Origin: Sedimentimonas flavescens
Lineage (GTDB): Bacteria > Pseudomonadota > Alphaproteobacteria > Rhodobacterales > Rhodobacteraceae
Length of the DNA: 64,000 nucleotides
Direction of reading: 5' to 3'
Assembly (NCBI RefSeq): GCF_019264375.1
Contig: NZ_JAHVAI010000003.1
Location: 62,001-126,000, forward strand
Shown: positions 25,567-33,455 of the stretch, in pieces
Layout of the letters: each line of letters begins with the position of its first letter
Numbering within the stretch: the first letter of the stretch is position 1
Made by a program: the position numbers and the translations under genes
The notes under the pieces: generated by a model
Databases searched by the model: none
Seen by the model: only the letters and a program-made list of their open reading frames with translations
Told to the model about the DNA's origin: nothing

Positions 25567-26256
25567 TCAATTCAAGCGCGCGAACTCGAGACTCACATTG
25601 AGAGTTGCGGTGTCGCGGTCTGGCCTATTGAAGTTTGCCGCGATCGCAAGATCAAGGGCACGGGATCCGATCTCGACAGTCTCAAGCTGCGAACGGATTT
25701 CCCTCAACCTCCGCTGTTTTTCTTCAAAACGTTCGCGATTTACAGCCTTCGCCGCGCGCCAATCTGAACGCATCCCGCGGCGCAGTCCTTCGATTTCTTC
25801 AATGTCCGCAACCGCACTCAACTCGGTAATAATCTCTTGGTTTGCGGCATCGGCAGCGGCAGCGGCAATCGCTCGAGCATCCGCGGCCTTCTGCAACTCC
25901 AAAGACATTGCGCTGAGATGCTCGCGGATTTCATCCGCACGTGATTTTGCTGCGCGGGCCACGGCTTCAAGATCCCGCTGCTGCGTAATCCGATGTTTCA
26001 TCTCGTTGAGCGCGGCTTGTAAGCGGCGGACATCGGCTTCACTCAGTTCAGCAATCTCCGCCAGTTCGAGGGCCTCAAGAGCGCCAGAAGCCTTCACCGT
26101 GTCGGCCCACTGCTCAAGCCGCTTGGCGGCCGCTTTCGCAACGCTCCATTCCTTGGTCTCCGTGTTCCATTTCGCGCGGGGGAACGCAGCGCGAAACTCA
26201 TCCTTCAGTTCAAAGGGAAAGCTAATGTAACGCGACTCGCGGATTTCAAATTTCAT
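25567..26256 (-). CDS. Coiled-coil protein of unknown function
   Basis: A 229-residue protein. The N-terminal about 50 residues (MKFEIRESRYISFPFELKDE, then KWNTETKEWSV) form a small domain also seen, as I recall, in plasmid-borne proteins. The remainder is a long alanine/glutamate/arginine-rich coiled coil (about 60-205). ATG at 26256 has AGGAG upstream. A long open frame on the opposite strand (25544-26230) is a shadow produced by the coiled-coil codon pattern. Function unknown. Confidence 0.65.
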   Translation of the reverse strand: MKFEIRESRYISFPFELKDEFRAAFPRAKWNTETKEWSVAKAAAKRLEQWADTVKASGALEALELAEIAELSEADVRRLQAALNEMKHRITQQRDLEAVARAAKSRADEIREHLSAMSLELQKAADARAIAAAAADAANQEIITELSAVADIEEIEGLRRGMRSDWRAAKAVNRERFEEKQRRLREIRSQLETVEIGSRALDLAIAANFNRPDRDTATLNVSLEFARLN

Positions 26257-26355
26257 GTCAATCTCCTCTTGGTCTGACTATTCGGAGATGAGTTCGCTCT
26301 GAGAAACCGGGAAACATTTTAAGTTCTTTTTTTCAGGGGATGACGGCCCACAGTA

Positions 26356-26724
26356 ATGAAAAGGCACAGACTGCTTGGTGAGAAAAACCCCTGCCGCATC
26401 GCGGTCGAAGTGGTGGAATACATTGAGGCCAACAAGATCCGTTATGAGCGCGCCCCGCTGTTTCGTCCCCAGACCCAGAGCAAGATTAAGCGCGGGCACC
26501 AGACCCTGCAGAAACGCATCCTGCCGGAGGACTACTTCCTGCCCGGCGATCTCGACGCCTTCGTCGAGCACTACAACCACCAATGCTATCACGAGAGTCT
26601 GGCCAACGTGACGCCCGCCGACGCCTGCTTCGACAGGGCGTCCGCAATGATGAAAACAGCGCGAAAGATCAAGAGACAAACCATCGAGTGTCGGCACTTG
26701 CAGCACCGAAACCTTGCCAACTGA
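26356..26724 (+). mobile_element. IS3-family transposase remnant
   Basis: 122 residues match the C-terminal part of an IS3-type DDE transposase (integrase core): RPQTQSKIKRGHQTLQKRIL, EDYFLPGDLDAFVEHYNHQ, YHESLANVTPADACF. The DDE glutamate region is represented but the Trp of the usual KIERWHQTL is Gly, and a few residues are missing after PGDL. The N-terminal half with the first catalytic aspartates and the OrfA region are absent. It is a dead fragment lying between the coiled-coil and HEPN genes and marks past rearrangement. Confidence 0.88.
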
Positions 26725-26815
26725 CATCCATCTCAAGGCAAAGCGTGCACTCTGCTAATCTACGCTGCGGGTAGCGCCGAATGTCCTGACGACGGACGGC
26801 GCGAACTTTCGAGGT

Positions 26816-27487
26816 TTATGCATCCTCGACCACCGGATAGCTCGCAACGCCCCAATCCTCGTTTGGATGTTCCATCATCAGGTCGACAAAGACCGGCACC
26901 AGAAATTCAAGGATCGCCGCGCCGTCGCGGACCTGATCGCGGTTGACCGCGCCGTGCCAGGTCGCCCCCCCGTGCATAATCTGATTGCGAAGCACATAGA
27001 GCCGATCGAAGACGCAGCTAAGCACCTCGACGGTATTCTGGTCGGCGAAGGCGTTGCGGAAAAAGCTGTCCGATTTTCCAAACCGCTCCTTCCAGTTTTC
27101 GTAGCCTTCAATTCCGTTGTGGTGCGACCAGAACGGCGCAAAAACATACGGGTTTCCCATCAGCAGGCGGATGGGACCTGCAAACCGGATCCATAGCGCG
27201 TTGTAGACCACTTTGCTTTGGTCGACTGCCACGAGTTTGGCGAAATAATCCTTGATGCCGCGGCGGGCCGAAGTCCGGAGCACACTGATCCCGGTCTCGT
27301 CATTGGCATAGGCCGCGTTGAAGGCGATCCAGAGAAAAATGAATTTCGCGTCGTGATCATTGCTCTCGAACTCAGCCCGCTTGATCCATGAAATTGCGCG
27401 GTGCACTCGCAGGCCGTGTGATGGGGGAAAACCATCCCTCAGCGCTCGTTGTTTTGCCTTTAATTCTTCGAAAGTCAAAATACTCAA
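26816..27487 (-). CDS. HEPN-domain protein, putative RNase
   Basis: A 223-residue protein with an ApeA-like HEPN fold. The catalytic R-x4-H motif is intact at Arg167-His172 (RNQIMHGG) near the C-terminus, and an earlier helix carries FLWIAFNAAYAN, typical of HEPN proteins in defence and abortive infection. HEPN proteins with this motif cleave RNA. The start is a TTG at 27487 with AAGGGA just upstream. It is downstream of the WYL gene on the same strand (55-base gap), so the two are probably co-transcribed. Target and trigger are unknown. Confidence 0.75.
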   Translation of the reverse strand: MSILTFEELKAKQRALRDGFPPSHGLRVHRAISWIKRAEFESNDHDAKFIFLWIAFNAAYANDETGISVLRTSARRGIKDYFAKLVAVDQSKVVYNALWIRFAGPIRLLMGNPYVFAPFWSHHNGIEGYENWKERFGKSDSFFRNAFADQNTVEVLSCVFDRLYVLRNQIMHGGATWHGAVNRDQVRDGAAILEFLVPVFVDLMMEHPNEDWGVASYPVVEDA

Positions 27488-27542
27488 TGTCCCTTATACA
27501 GATTGCTTTGCTGCGACGAGTTTTACCTTCTTCGAAAAACAT

Positions 27543-28526
27543 TCAAGGTGTTGCGTCGAAGGTTCGCCTTCCGGGTGCGACCAGTTCGCGGAGCCCTGCG
27601 GGCTCCAGGACCTCCACGTCCGAGCCCCATTGATATAGAAACCAAGCCATCTCCAGCCAGCCGCAGGCTGTGAATCTTACGATGAGGCCACCATCGTCTT
27701 GGTCTTCGAAGATCTGATCGGGATGGAAAACGAAGTTACGAGCGGCTGGAGCCGCTTTTGCCGAGAAGCTCCAGACGACAGGGCCGATCTGACCTGGGTC
27801 GTGATAGGAGCCGAAAGCCTCGGCGGCGTGACGTTCGATTTGAAACTCCGGATCGAGCGCGAACCATTCGTCCGTGCATGTCGCGTGGACGATGCGGTCC
27901 ATTCGAAAATGTCTGAGGTCCCGGTCTTCCGCAACATGCGCGACCAGATAGGAGCGCGGCCCCAGCAATACCCCGTGCGGTTCGATCCGGCGGGTCCTAA
28001 GCTCGCCCGATGCCGGTCGATAGGCAATGTCCAGACGATAAGGCCCTCGCAACGCGTCATAAATAGCCTCCGCGACATCCGGTGCGACACGACCACGCGG
28101 TCCGGGTCGCGCCACATTGGCGATTGATTGCAACACCGCTTCGGCATCGCTTTCGGCAGCGCGTGCACGATTTGCAGGCAGGGAGGACACGATGCTGTCA
28201 CGCAGGCGCAAGAGCGTGCGGGCATGGTGATGACGTCCGGCGTCCTGTGCCTCTCTCACAGCGAGATCCAGAGCTTCTACCGTCTCTACGGGTGGTAACG
28301 ATAGCGGTGTGTCAATTGGAGCAAGCAGTTTCCAGGCATGTCGGCGGTCCGGAAGGACGCGCAGTTCTACATTGGGAAACACACTGGCGAGGGCGTCGGT
28401 CATTCGCTGGGCCGTTCGCTTTTCTATGTTGAAGCGGTCCATGATCTCCACGAGTGTGACACCCGCATGCCTTGCACTCGCCATCATGGCCAATTCAATT
28501 AAATCAGACGCTTTGGAATAAGACAT
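27543..28526 (-). CDS. WYL-domain transcriptional regulator
   Basis: A 327-residue regulator with an N-terminal winged HTH (about residues 5-60, GVTLVEIMDRFNIEKRTAQR) and a WYL domain (about 125-205, LDIAYRPASGELRTRRIEPH, YLVAHVAEDRDLRHFRMDRI) plus a C-terminal WCX extension. WYL proteins bind nucleic-acid ligands and often govern phage-defence operons. The divergent nuclease/helicase operon begins 94 bases away, so it is the likely target. The start at 28526 is chosen because the longer frame runs through the neighbouring gene. Confidence 0.92.
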   Translation of the reverse strand: MSYSKASDLIELAMMASARHAGVTLVEIMDRFNIEKRTAQRMTDALASVFPNVELRVLPDRRHAWKLLAPIDTPLSLPPVETVEALDLAVREAQDAGRHHHARTLLRLRDSIVSSLPANRARAAESDAEAVLQSIANVARPGPRGRVAPDVAEAIYDALRGPYRLDIAYRPASGELRTRRIEPHGVLLGPRSYLVAHVAEDRDLRHFRMDRIVHATCTDEWFALDPEFQIERHAAEAFGSYHDPGQIGPVVWSFSAKAAPAARNFVFHPDQIFEDQDDGGLIVRFTACGWLEMAWFLYQWGSDVEVLEPAGLRELVAPGRRTFDATP

Positions 28527-28620
28527 AATAGACCATGACTCTTTTTGACACCCTCGCAACCTATTCTGGTCCGGAGGCAAAAATCGAGCGAGTCGTTTTT
28601 CAGATGGAGGCTCGCGGGGA

Positions 28621-31600
28621 ATGAAAATTGAAAACGGGGAGTTTTTCTTCTCGGCATCCGATTTGATGCGGTTTGCGGGCTGTGCCCACGCGACCACGAT
28701 GGATATCGCCCGGCTTGAGGGACGGGCGCCGGATCCGCGCGAGGACGACGCCGAGGCGGCACTGTTGCAGGAGGCCGGTGATGCGCATGAGGCTTCGCAC
28801 CTCGACGGGTTGAAGGCTTCTGGCAAGTCGGTGATCGAAATTTCGCGCGAAGGACTGGACCTCGGGGCGGCGCGCCAGACGACCCTCGAGGCGCTTCGCA
28901 AAGGGCCGGAAGTGGTCTTTCAGGCAGCTTTTTCGGGTGCGCGTTGGGGGGGATGGTCCGACTTCCTCGAGCGGGTCCAAACGCCGTCGGACCTCGGCTC
29001 ATTTTCCTATGAAGTCACGGACACCAAGCTAAAACGCAAGCCGGACCCCAAACACCTATTGCAACTGGTGCTCTATTCCGACCTCTTGGCAGAGTTGCAG
29101 GGCGTGATGCCCGAAAAGGCTCATATCGAGCTCGGCAATGGCGAGCGCGTGTCTTTCCGGCTGGCCGATTATGCGTCCTACGCTCGGCGGATGCGGGCGC
29201 GTCTTGAGGACTTCGTCAATAGTCGCCCCGAGACCCGGCCCAAACGCTGCGGGGCCTGCGGTCTTTGTCGCTGGCAAGATCACTGCCAGAGCGTCTGGGA
29301 TGAAGCCGACAGCCTGTATAACGTGGCCAATATCTCGGCCGTTCAGATCGCCAAACTCGAAGCCGCCGGCATCACCACCATGGCTGCTCTCGCGGAAACG
29401 ACCGAGCGTGTGCCTCGGATTTCTCAGGCGACATTGGAACGGCTTGTCGTTCAGGCGCAGCTTCAGCACACCCGCAAGGCTGGTGGTCCCGAGTATCGGC
29501 TGCGTGAAAGCGAGCCGGGGAAGGGGTTCGATCTCTTGCCACAACCGGTTCTCGGTGATGTGTTCTACGACATCGAGGGCGATCCACATTACGAGGGCGG
29601 TCTGGAATATCTGCATGGGATCTGGGCCGATGGGGCCTTTACTGCGTTCTGGGCGCATGATCATCCCGCAGAAAAAGCAGCTCTCGTTGCGTTGTTCGAT
29701 TGGTTTCGCGCTCGGCTCGGGGCCTATCCGCAGGCTCGCATATACCACTATGCGCCATATGAGGTGACCGCGCTGAAGCGGCTCACGACGAAATACGGGG
29801 TTGGTGAGGCGTTTCTCGACCGGCTTCTGCGCGAGCGCCGCTTTGTCGACCTCTACGCCGTCGTGCGCGGCGGCGTGCTCGCATCGGAAAAGAACTATTC
29901 GATCAAGTCGATGGAGGCGTTTTACCGCGGAAAGCGCGATGGGGAGGTGACGACGTCCGGCGGCTCGGTGGTGGCCTATGAAGAGTGGCGGCGCACGCAC
30001 GATGACCGCATCCTCGAAGAGATACGCGCCTATAACGAGGTCGATTGCGTCTCTACCGAAGAGCTGCGCAATTGGCTGGTGTCGATCCGGCCCGAGGGGC
30101 CCTGGCCCGTGTTTGAGGAGAGCGCCGAAGCAAAGGAGGTCGAAGAGGACGAGCGTAACGCAGCCTTGCGCGCGCTACTGGCCGGGTCGGATCTGGACCA
30201 AGCCCGGCAGAGCATGCTCTTCGATCTCGCGCAATATCACGCGCGCGAGGACAAACCGGTTTATTGGTCGATCCATGACAGTCTGGCCAAGGACGAGGAA
30301 GAGCTTATCGACAGCGTCGATGCGGTCGGAGGACTGACGTTGATCGGGGCGCCCGAGGCGGTAAAGAGCTCGAAGATGCAGCGATACGCCTTTCCGCCAC
30401 AGGAGACGCGGCTTCGGGTCGGAGCGATGCCGACGGTCGGCTACAACGACGCGGGCTTCATTCAGACCATGACCCTGATCGAGTTCGACGCCGAGGCTGG
30501 CGAGCTTGCGCTGAAGATTGGCAACAAGTCGGCGCATCTCTTGGCCGAGGTGACGGGCCTTCATCCCGGCACACCGCTCAATACAAAAGCGATCCGCGCG
30601 GCGATCCTACGGGTGATCGAGGATCAATGCGCTGACAAGCAGTTCCGCGCTGCCGAGGCGCTCTTGTCGCGCGATGCGCCGCGCTTTCTCTCCGGCCCCC
30701 GCGTCGATGTGCTCATGGAGCGCGAGACAGTCGAGGGCACCATCGACGCGGTCAGTGAACTCGACGGCTCGGTCCTGCCGATCCAAGGCCCGCCGGGCAC
30801 CGGTAAGACCTATGTCACCGCCCACGCGATTATGGCGTTGGTGCGGGCAGGCAAGCGGGTGGCGGTCGCGTCGACCAGTCACGAGGCGGTGCGGAACGTG
30901 TTGATGCAGGTGATTGCGGCGCAGGGGTTTGATGATCCAGAGTTCGACATAGTCCACAAGCTGTCTGACGACACCTATCCCGACGACTGCCCGGTCCATC
31001 GTGCCTATGACAATGACGATGCGTATCTTTCGACCGCTTCAGTGGTGGGTGGGACTGCGTTTTTGTTCTCACGGCCCGAGTTTGAACAGGCGTTCGATGT
31101 GCTTTTCATCGACGAGGCCGGGCAGGTGGGGCTCGCCAATACTCTTGCGATGAGCACTTGCGCTCGTAACCTGGTCCTTATCGGCGATCCCCGGCAGTTG
31201 CCGCAGGTGGTTCAGGGAGCGCATCCCGAGCCTGCCAACCTGTCGTGCCTCGACTGGATGCAGGGTGACGCCGCTGCGATCCCGAAGGACCGGGGCATTT
31301 TTCTCCCTGTTACGCGCCGGATGAACCCCGATGTGTGCAGGTTCATTTCCGATCAGGTCTACGAGGGCCACTTGCGCAGCCACCCCGACACCGCGCGCCA
31401 ATGTGTCGGGAAGGTGCCAAACCTGCCTTCGACCGGCGCTCATTTCATCGAGGTTCCGCACGAAGGTAACGCTCAGATTGCACGCGAAGAGGTCGATGCC
31501 ATCCGGCAGGCCGTGGGCGCACTTCTGCAAGGCACTTGGACGGACAAGTCCGGTGACACGCGGCCCCTGCGCCAGTCCGATATCATCGTGGTAGCGCCTT

Positions 31601-31929
31601 ACAACCTTCAGGTGAACGCGCTCAGACGGGCCTTGCCCGACGGCATACGCGTCGGCACGGTCGACAAATTTCAGGGGCAGGAGGCTCCGGTCTGCCTCGT
31701 GTCGATGACCGCGTCCTCCGGGGATGAAATGCCTCGCGGAATGGAGTTCCTGCTTTCTCGCGAACGGATCAATGTCGCGGTGTCACGCGCCCAAGGCCTG
31801 GCGTTGGTTTTTGGGTCTCCACGTCTGCTGGATGCGAAATGCACGACCGTGGAACAAATGTGCCTTGTCAATACGCTCTGCGCCTTGGCGGAAATGAGCC
31901 GCACACCCAAGCTGCGCGCGGCTAAATAG
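28621..31929 (+). CDS. RecB-like nuclease/RNase H-like/DNA2-NAM7 helicase fusion
   Basis: An 1102-residue protein of the TM0106 RecB-like nuclease type. The N-terminal nuclease has Cys21 plus Cys210-213-216-221 (RCGACGLCRWQDHC), fitting a Cas4/AddB-style iron-sulfur cluster, and a PD-(D/E)XK core Glu131/Asp134/Lys136 (EVTDTKLKRK). Next is an RNase H-like exonuclease region with Asp317/Glu319 (FYDIEGDP). The C-terminal superfamily 1 helicase has Walker A GPPGTGKT from Gly723, DEAG at Asp831, VTRRMNP, TVDKFQGQE and SRERINVAVSRAQG. It is first in a tightly packed operon and faces the WYL regulator. DNA end-processing or degradation is expected. Confidence 0.9.
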   Translation: MKIENGEFFFSASDLMRFAGCAHATTMDIARLEGRAPDPREDDAEAALLQEAGDAHEASHLDGLKASGKSVIEISREGLDLGAARQTTLEALRKGPEVVFQAAFSGARWGGWSDFLERVQTPSDLGSFSYEVTDTKLKRKPDPKHLLQLVLYSDLLAELQGVMPEKAHIELGNGERVSFRLADYASYARRMRARLEDFVNSRPETRPKRCGACGLCRWQDHCQSVWDEADSLYNVANISAVQIAKLEAAGITTMAALAETTERVPRISQATLERLVVQAQLQHTRKAGGPEYRLRESEPGKGFDLLPQPVLGDVFYDIEGDPHYEGGLEYLHGIWADGAFTAFWAHDHPAEKAALVALFDWFRARLGAYPQARIYHYAPYEVTALKRLTTKYGVGEAFLDRLLRERRFVDLYAVVRGGVLASEKNYSIKSMEAFYRGKRDGEVTTSGGSVVAYEEWRRTHDDRILEEIRAYNEVDCVSTEELRNWLVSIRPEGPWPVFEESAEAKEVEEDERNAALRALLAGSDLDQARQSMLFDLAQYHAREDKPVYWSIHDSLAKDEEELIDSVDAVGGLTLIGAPEAVKSSKMQRYAFPPQETRLRVGAMPTVGYNDAGFIQTMTLIEFDAEAGELALKIGNKSAHLLAEVTGLHPGTPLNTKAIRAAILRVIEDQCADKQFRAAEALLSRDAPRFLSGPRVDVLMERETVEGTIDAVSELDGSVLPIQGPPGTGKTYVTAHAIMALVRAGKRVAVASTSHEAVRNVLMQVIAAQGFDDPEFDIVHKLSDDTYPDDCPVHRAYDNDDAYLSTASVVGGTAFLFSRPEFEQAFDVLFIDEAGQVGLANTLAMSTCARNLVLIGDPRQLPQVVQGAHPEPANLSCLDWMQGDAAAIPKDRGIFLPVTRRMNPDVCRFISDQVYEGHLRSHPDTARQCVGKVPNLPSTGAHFIEVPHEGNAQIAREEVDAIRQAVGALLQGTWTDKSGDTRPLRQSDIIVVAPYNLQVNALRRALPDGIRVGTVDKFQGQEAPVCLVSMTASSGDEMPRGMEFLLSRERINVAVSRAQGLALVFGSPRLLDAKCTTVEQMCLVNTLCALAEMSRTPKLRAAK

Positions 31930-31938
31930 GAGATGCGA

Positions 31939-32346
31939 ATGTCCCAGAACCCTATCATCGCGAAAATCCCGCTCATGACGAGGGAGCAACGCTACGCCGC
32001 AGCCAAGAATGCGACACGTTTTCTGTCACTGGATGATCCCCGCAAGGCCGATGCCGAAGCGATCCTTGGGGCCATCGACGCCTACGAAATCGAGTATTTC
32101 GAGCCGCGGCGAATGACAGTCGGCCTGTTGGAATGGGAGCCTCACGATGGGCAATACGTGATGCGTGGCTTCTACGAAGGAAAGGTCGTTGCGACGATCA
32201 CATATACGGATACGCATACCGCCGGCCGCAAGAACGTGTTCGCGCTCCGTGTCGGCGGCGTCGAACGCGGAGAATTGTTCCATCATGTGGCGGATGCACG
32301 GGAAGCGTCAGCCCGAATCTTTGCCGAAGAACGGGGGACGTCATGA
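31939..32346 (+). CDS. Small conserved-looking protein in the nuclease operon
   Basis: A 135-residue acidic protein of no recognised family, with LLEWEPHDGQYVMRGFYEGK and GGVERGELFHHVAD in a probable beta-rich core. ATG at 31939 is six bases after AGGAG; another ATG at 31933 is too close to the ribosome site. It begins 9 bases after the nuclease/helicase and its TGA overlaps the ATG of the SbcD-like gene. Such tight placement suggests it is an integral subunit or adaptor. Confidence 0.75.
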   Translation: MSQNPIIAKIPLMTREQRYAAAKNATRFLSLDDPRKADAEAILGAIDAYEIEYFEPRRMTVGLLEWEPHDGQYVMRGFYEGKVVATITYTDTHTAGRKNVFALRVGGVERGELFHHVADAREASARIFAEERGTS

Positions 32347-33455
32347 TCCGCTTCATTCATACCTCGGATATCCACCTCGGTAAGCCTTTCGGGCGCTTTC
32401 CCGAGGATGTGCGGGCGCGTTTGCGGCAGTCCCGTCAGGACAGTCTCGACACTTTGGCGCAGGTGGCTCGGTCACAGTGCGCGAGCCATATTCTGTTGGC
32501 TGGCGATACGTTCGACGCCGAAACGCCTGCGCGGACGGTGCTGCGCCACGCCATGAACGCGATGGCGGATGCGGCAGACGTGACCTGGGTTCTCATGCCG
32601 GGAAACCACGATCATCTGAAGGCGGCGGAAATCTGGGACGTGCTGCGCCGTGACGCGCCCGTTAACGTCGTCCTCGCGCTCGAGCCGAGCCCGCTGCCTT
32701 TGGTCGAGGGCGCCTTCTGCCTACCCGCGCCCTGCACGAGCCGTAATCCGGGCCGCGATCTGACGGAATGGTATGACGCTTGCGCGACCGGTGATGCCAT
32801 CCGCATCGGGCTCGCTCATGGATCAATCCGCGATTTTCGCTCGGTGGACGAGATGGGAGGCGAAAGCGGAGCGGTCATCGCACCGGATCGCGCCAAGCGC
32901 GCGGAGCTGGACTATCTGGCGTTCGGAGATTGGCACGGGCGGATCGAAGTGGCGTCGAACACTTGGTATTCCGGCACGCCGGAGGCCGACAGTTTCAAGC
33001 CGCACCAACCTTCGGGCGTCCTGAGTGTCGAGATCAAAGAACGAGGCGCACCAGCGAAAGTCTTGCAAGTCGAAACAGGCAAGATCGACTGGACGACCCT
33101 GTCGATCGACTTGCTCGCTGGTGACAACGGGGCAGAGCAGCTCCGTGCGGCCTTGCCCGACCTGCGTTGTCGTCGCCGGACGATGATCGACATTCGACCG
33201 ACGGGCCAGCTCGGCCTCGGAGCGCGAGCGGCGCTCGAGCAGGCGGTCCACGACACTGCGCCGGACTTCATGTGGTGCGATTACGACCTGTCGGGCCTCG
33301 GCACGGCCCACGATGCGGGCGATCTGGATCACATCGACGACCGAGGTGCGGTGCGCGATGCGGCCGAGGCTCTGGCCAAAGCGGCCGACACCGGCGACGA
33401 GGTCGCCGCAGCGGCGCTGACGCGGCTCTTTTCCTACGCGATGGAGGACAAATGA
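32343..33455 (+). CDS. SbcD/Mre11/YhaO-like metallophosphoesterase
   Basis: A 370-residue calcineurin-like nuclease. All metal-binding motifs are present: SDIHLG (Asp9, His11), AGDTFD, MPGNHDH, GLAHGS and GDWHG. This is the pattern of SbcD, Mre11 and YhaO DNA exonucleases. The ATG lies inside the stop of the preceding small gene, and the end overlaps the ATPase gene by four bases (ATGA). Pairing with an SMC-like ATPase next door is the standard SbcCD/Mre11-Rad50 arrangement. Probably a double-strand end nuclease of this cluster rather than the housekeeping SbcD. Confidence 0.9.
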   Translation: MIRFIHTSDIHLGKPFGRFPEDVRARLRQSRQDSLDTLAQVARSQCASHILLAGDTFDAETPARTVLRHAMNAMADAADVTWVLMPGNHDHLKAAEIWDVLRRDAPVNVVLALEPSPLPLVEGAFCLPAPCTSRNPGRDLTEWYDACATGDAIRIGLAHGSIRDFRSVDEMGGESGAVIAPDRAKRAELDYLAFGDWHGRIEVASNTWYSGTPEADSFKPHQPSGVLSVEIKERGAPAKVLQVETGKIDWTTLSIDLLAGDNGAEQLRAALPDLRCRRRTMIDIRPTGQLGLGARAALEQAVHDTAPDFMWCDYDLSGLGTAHDAGDLDHIDDRGAVRDAAEALAKAADTGDEVAAAALTRLFSYAMEDK

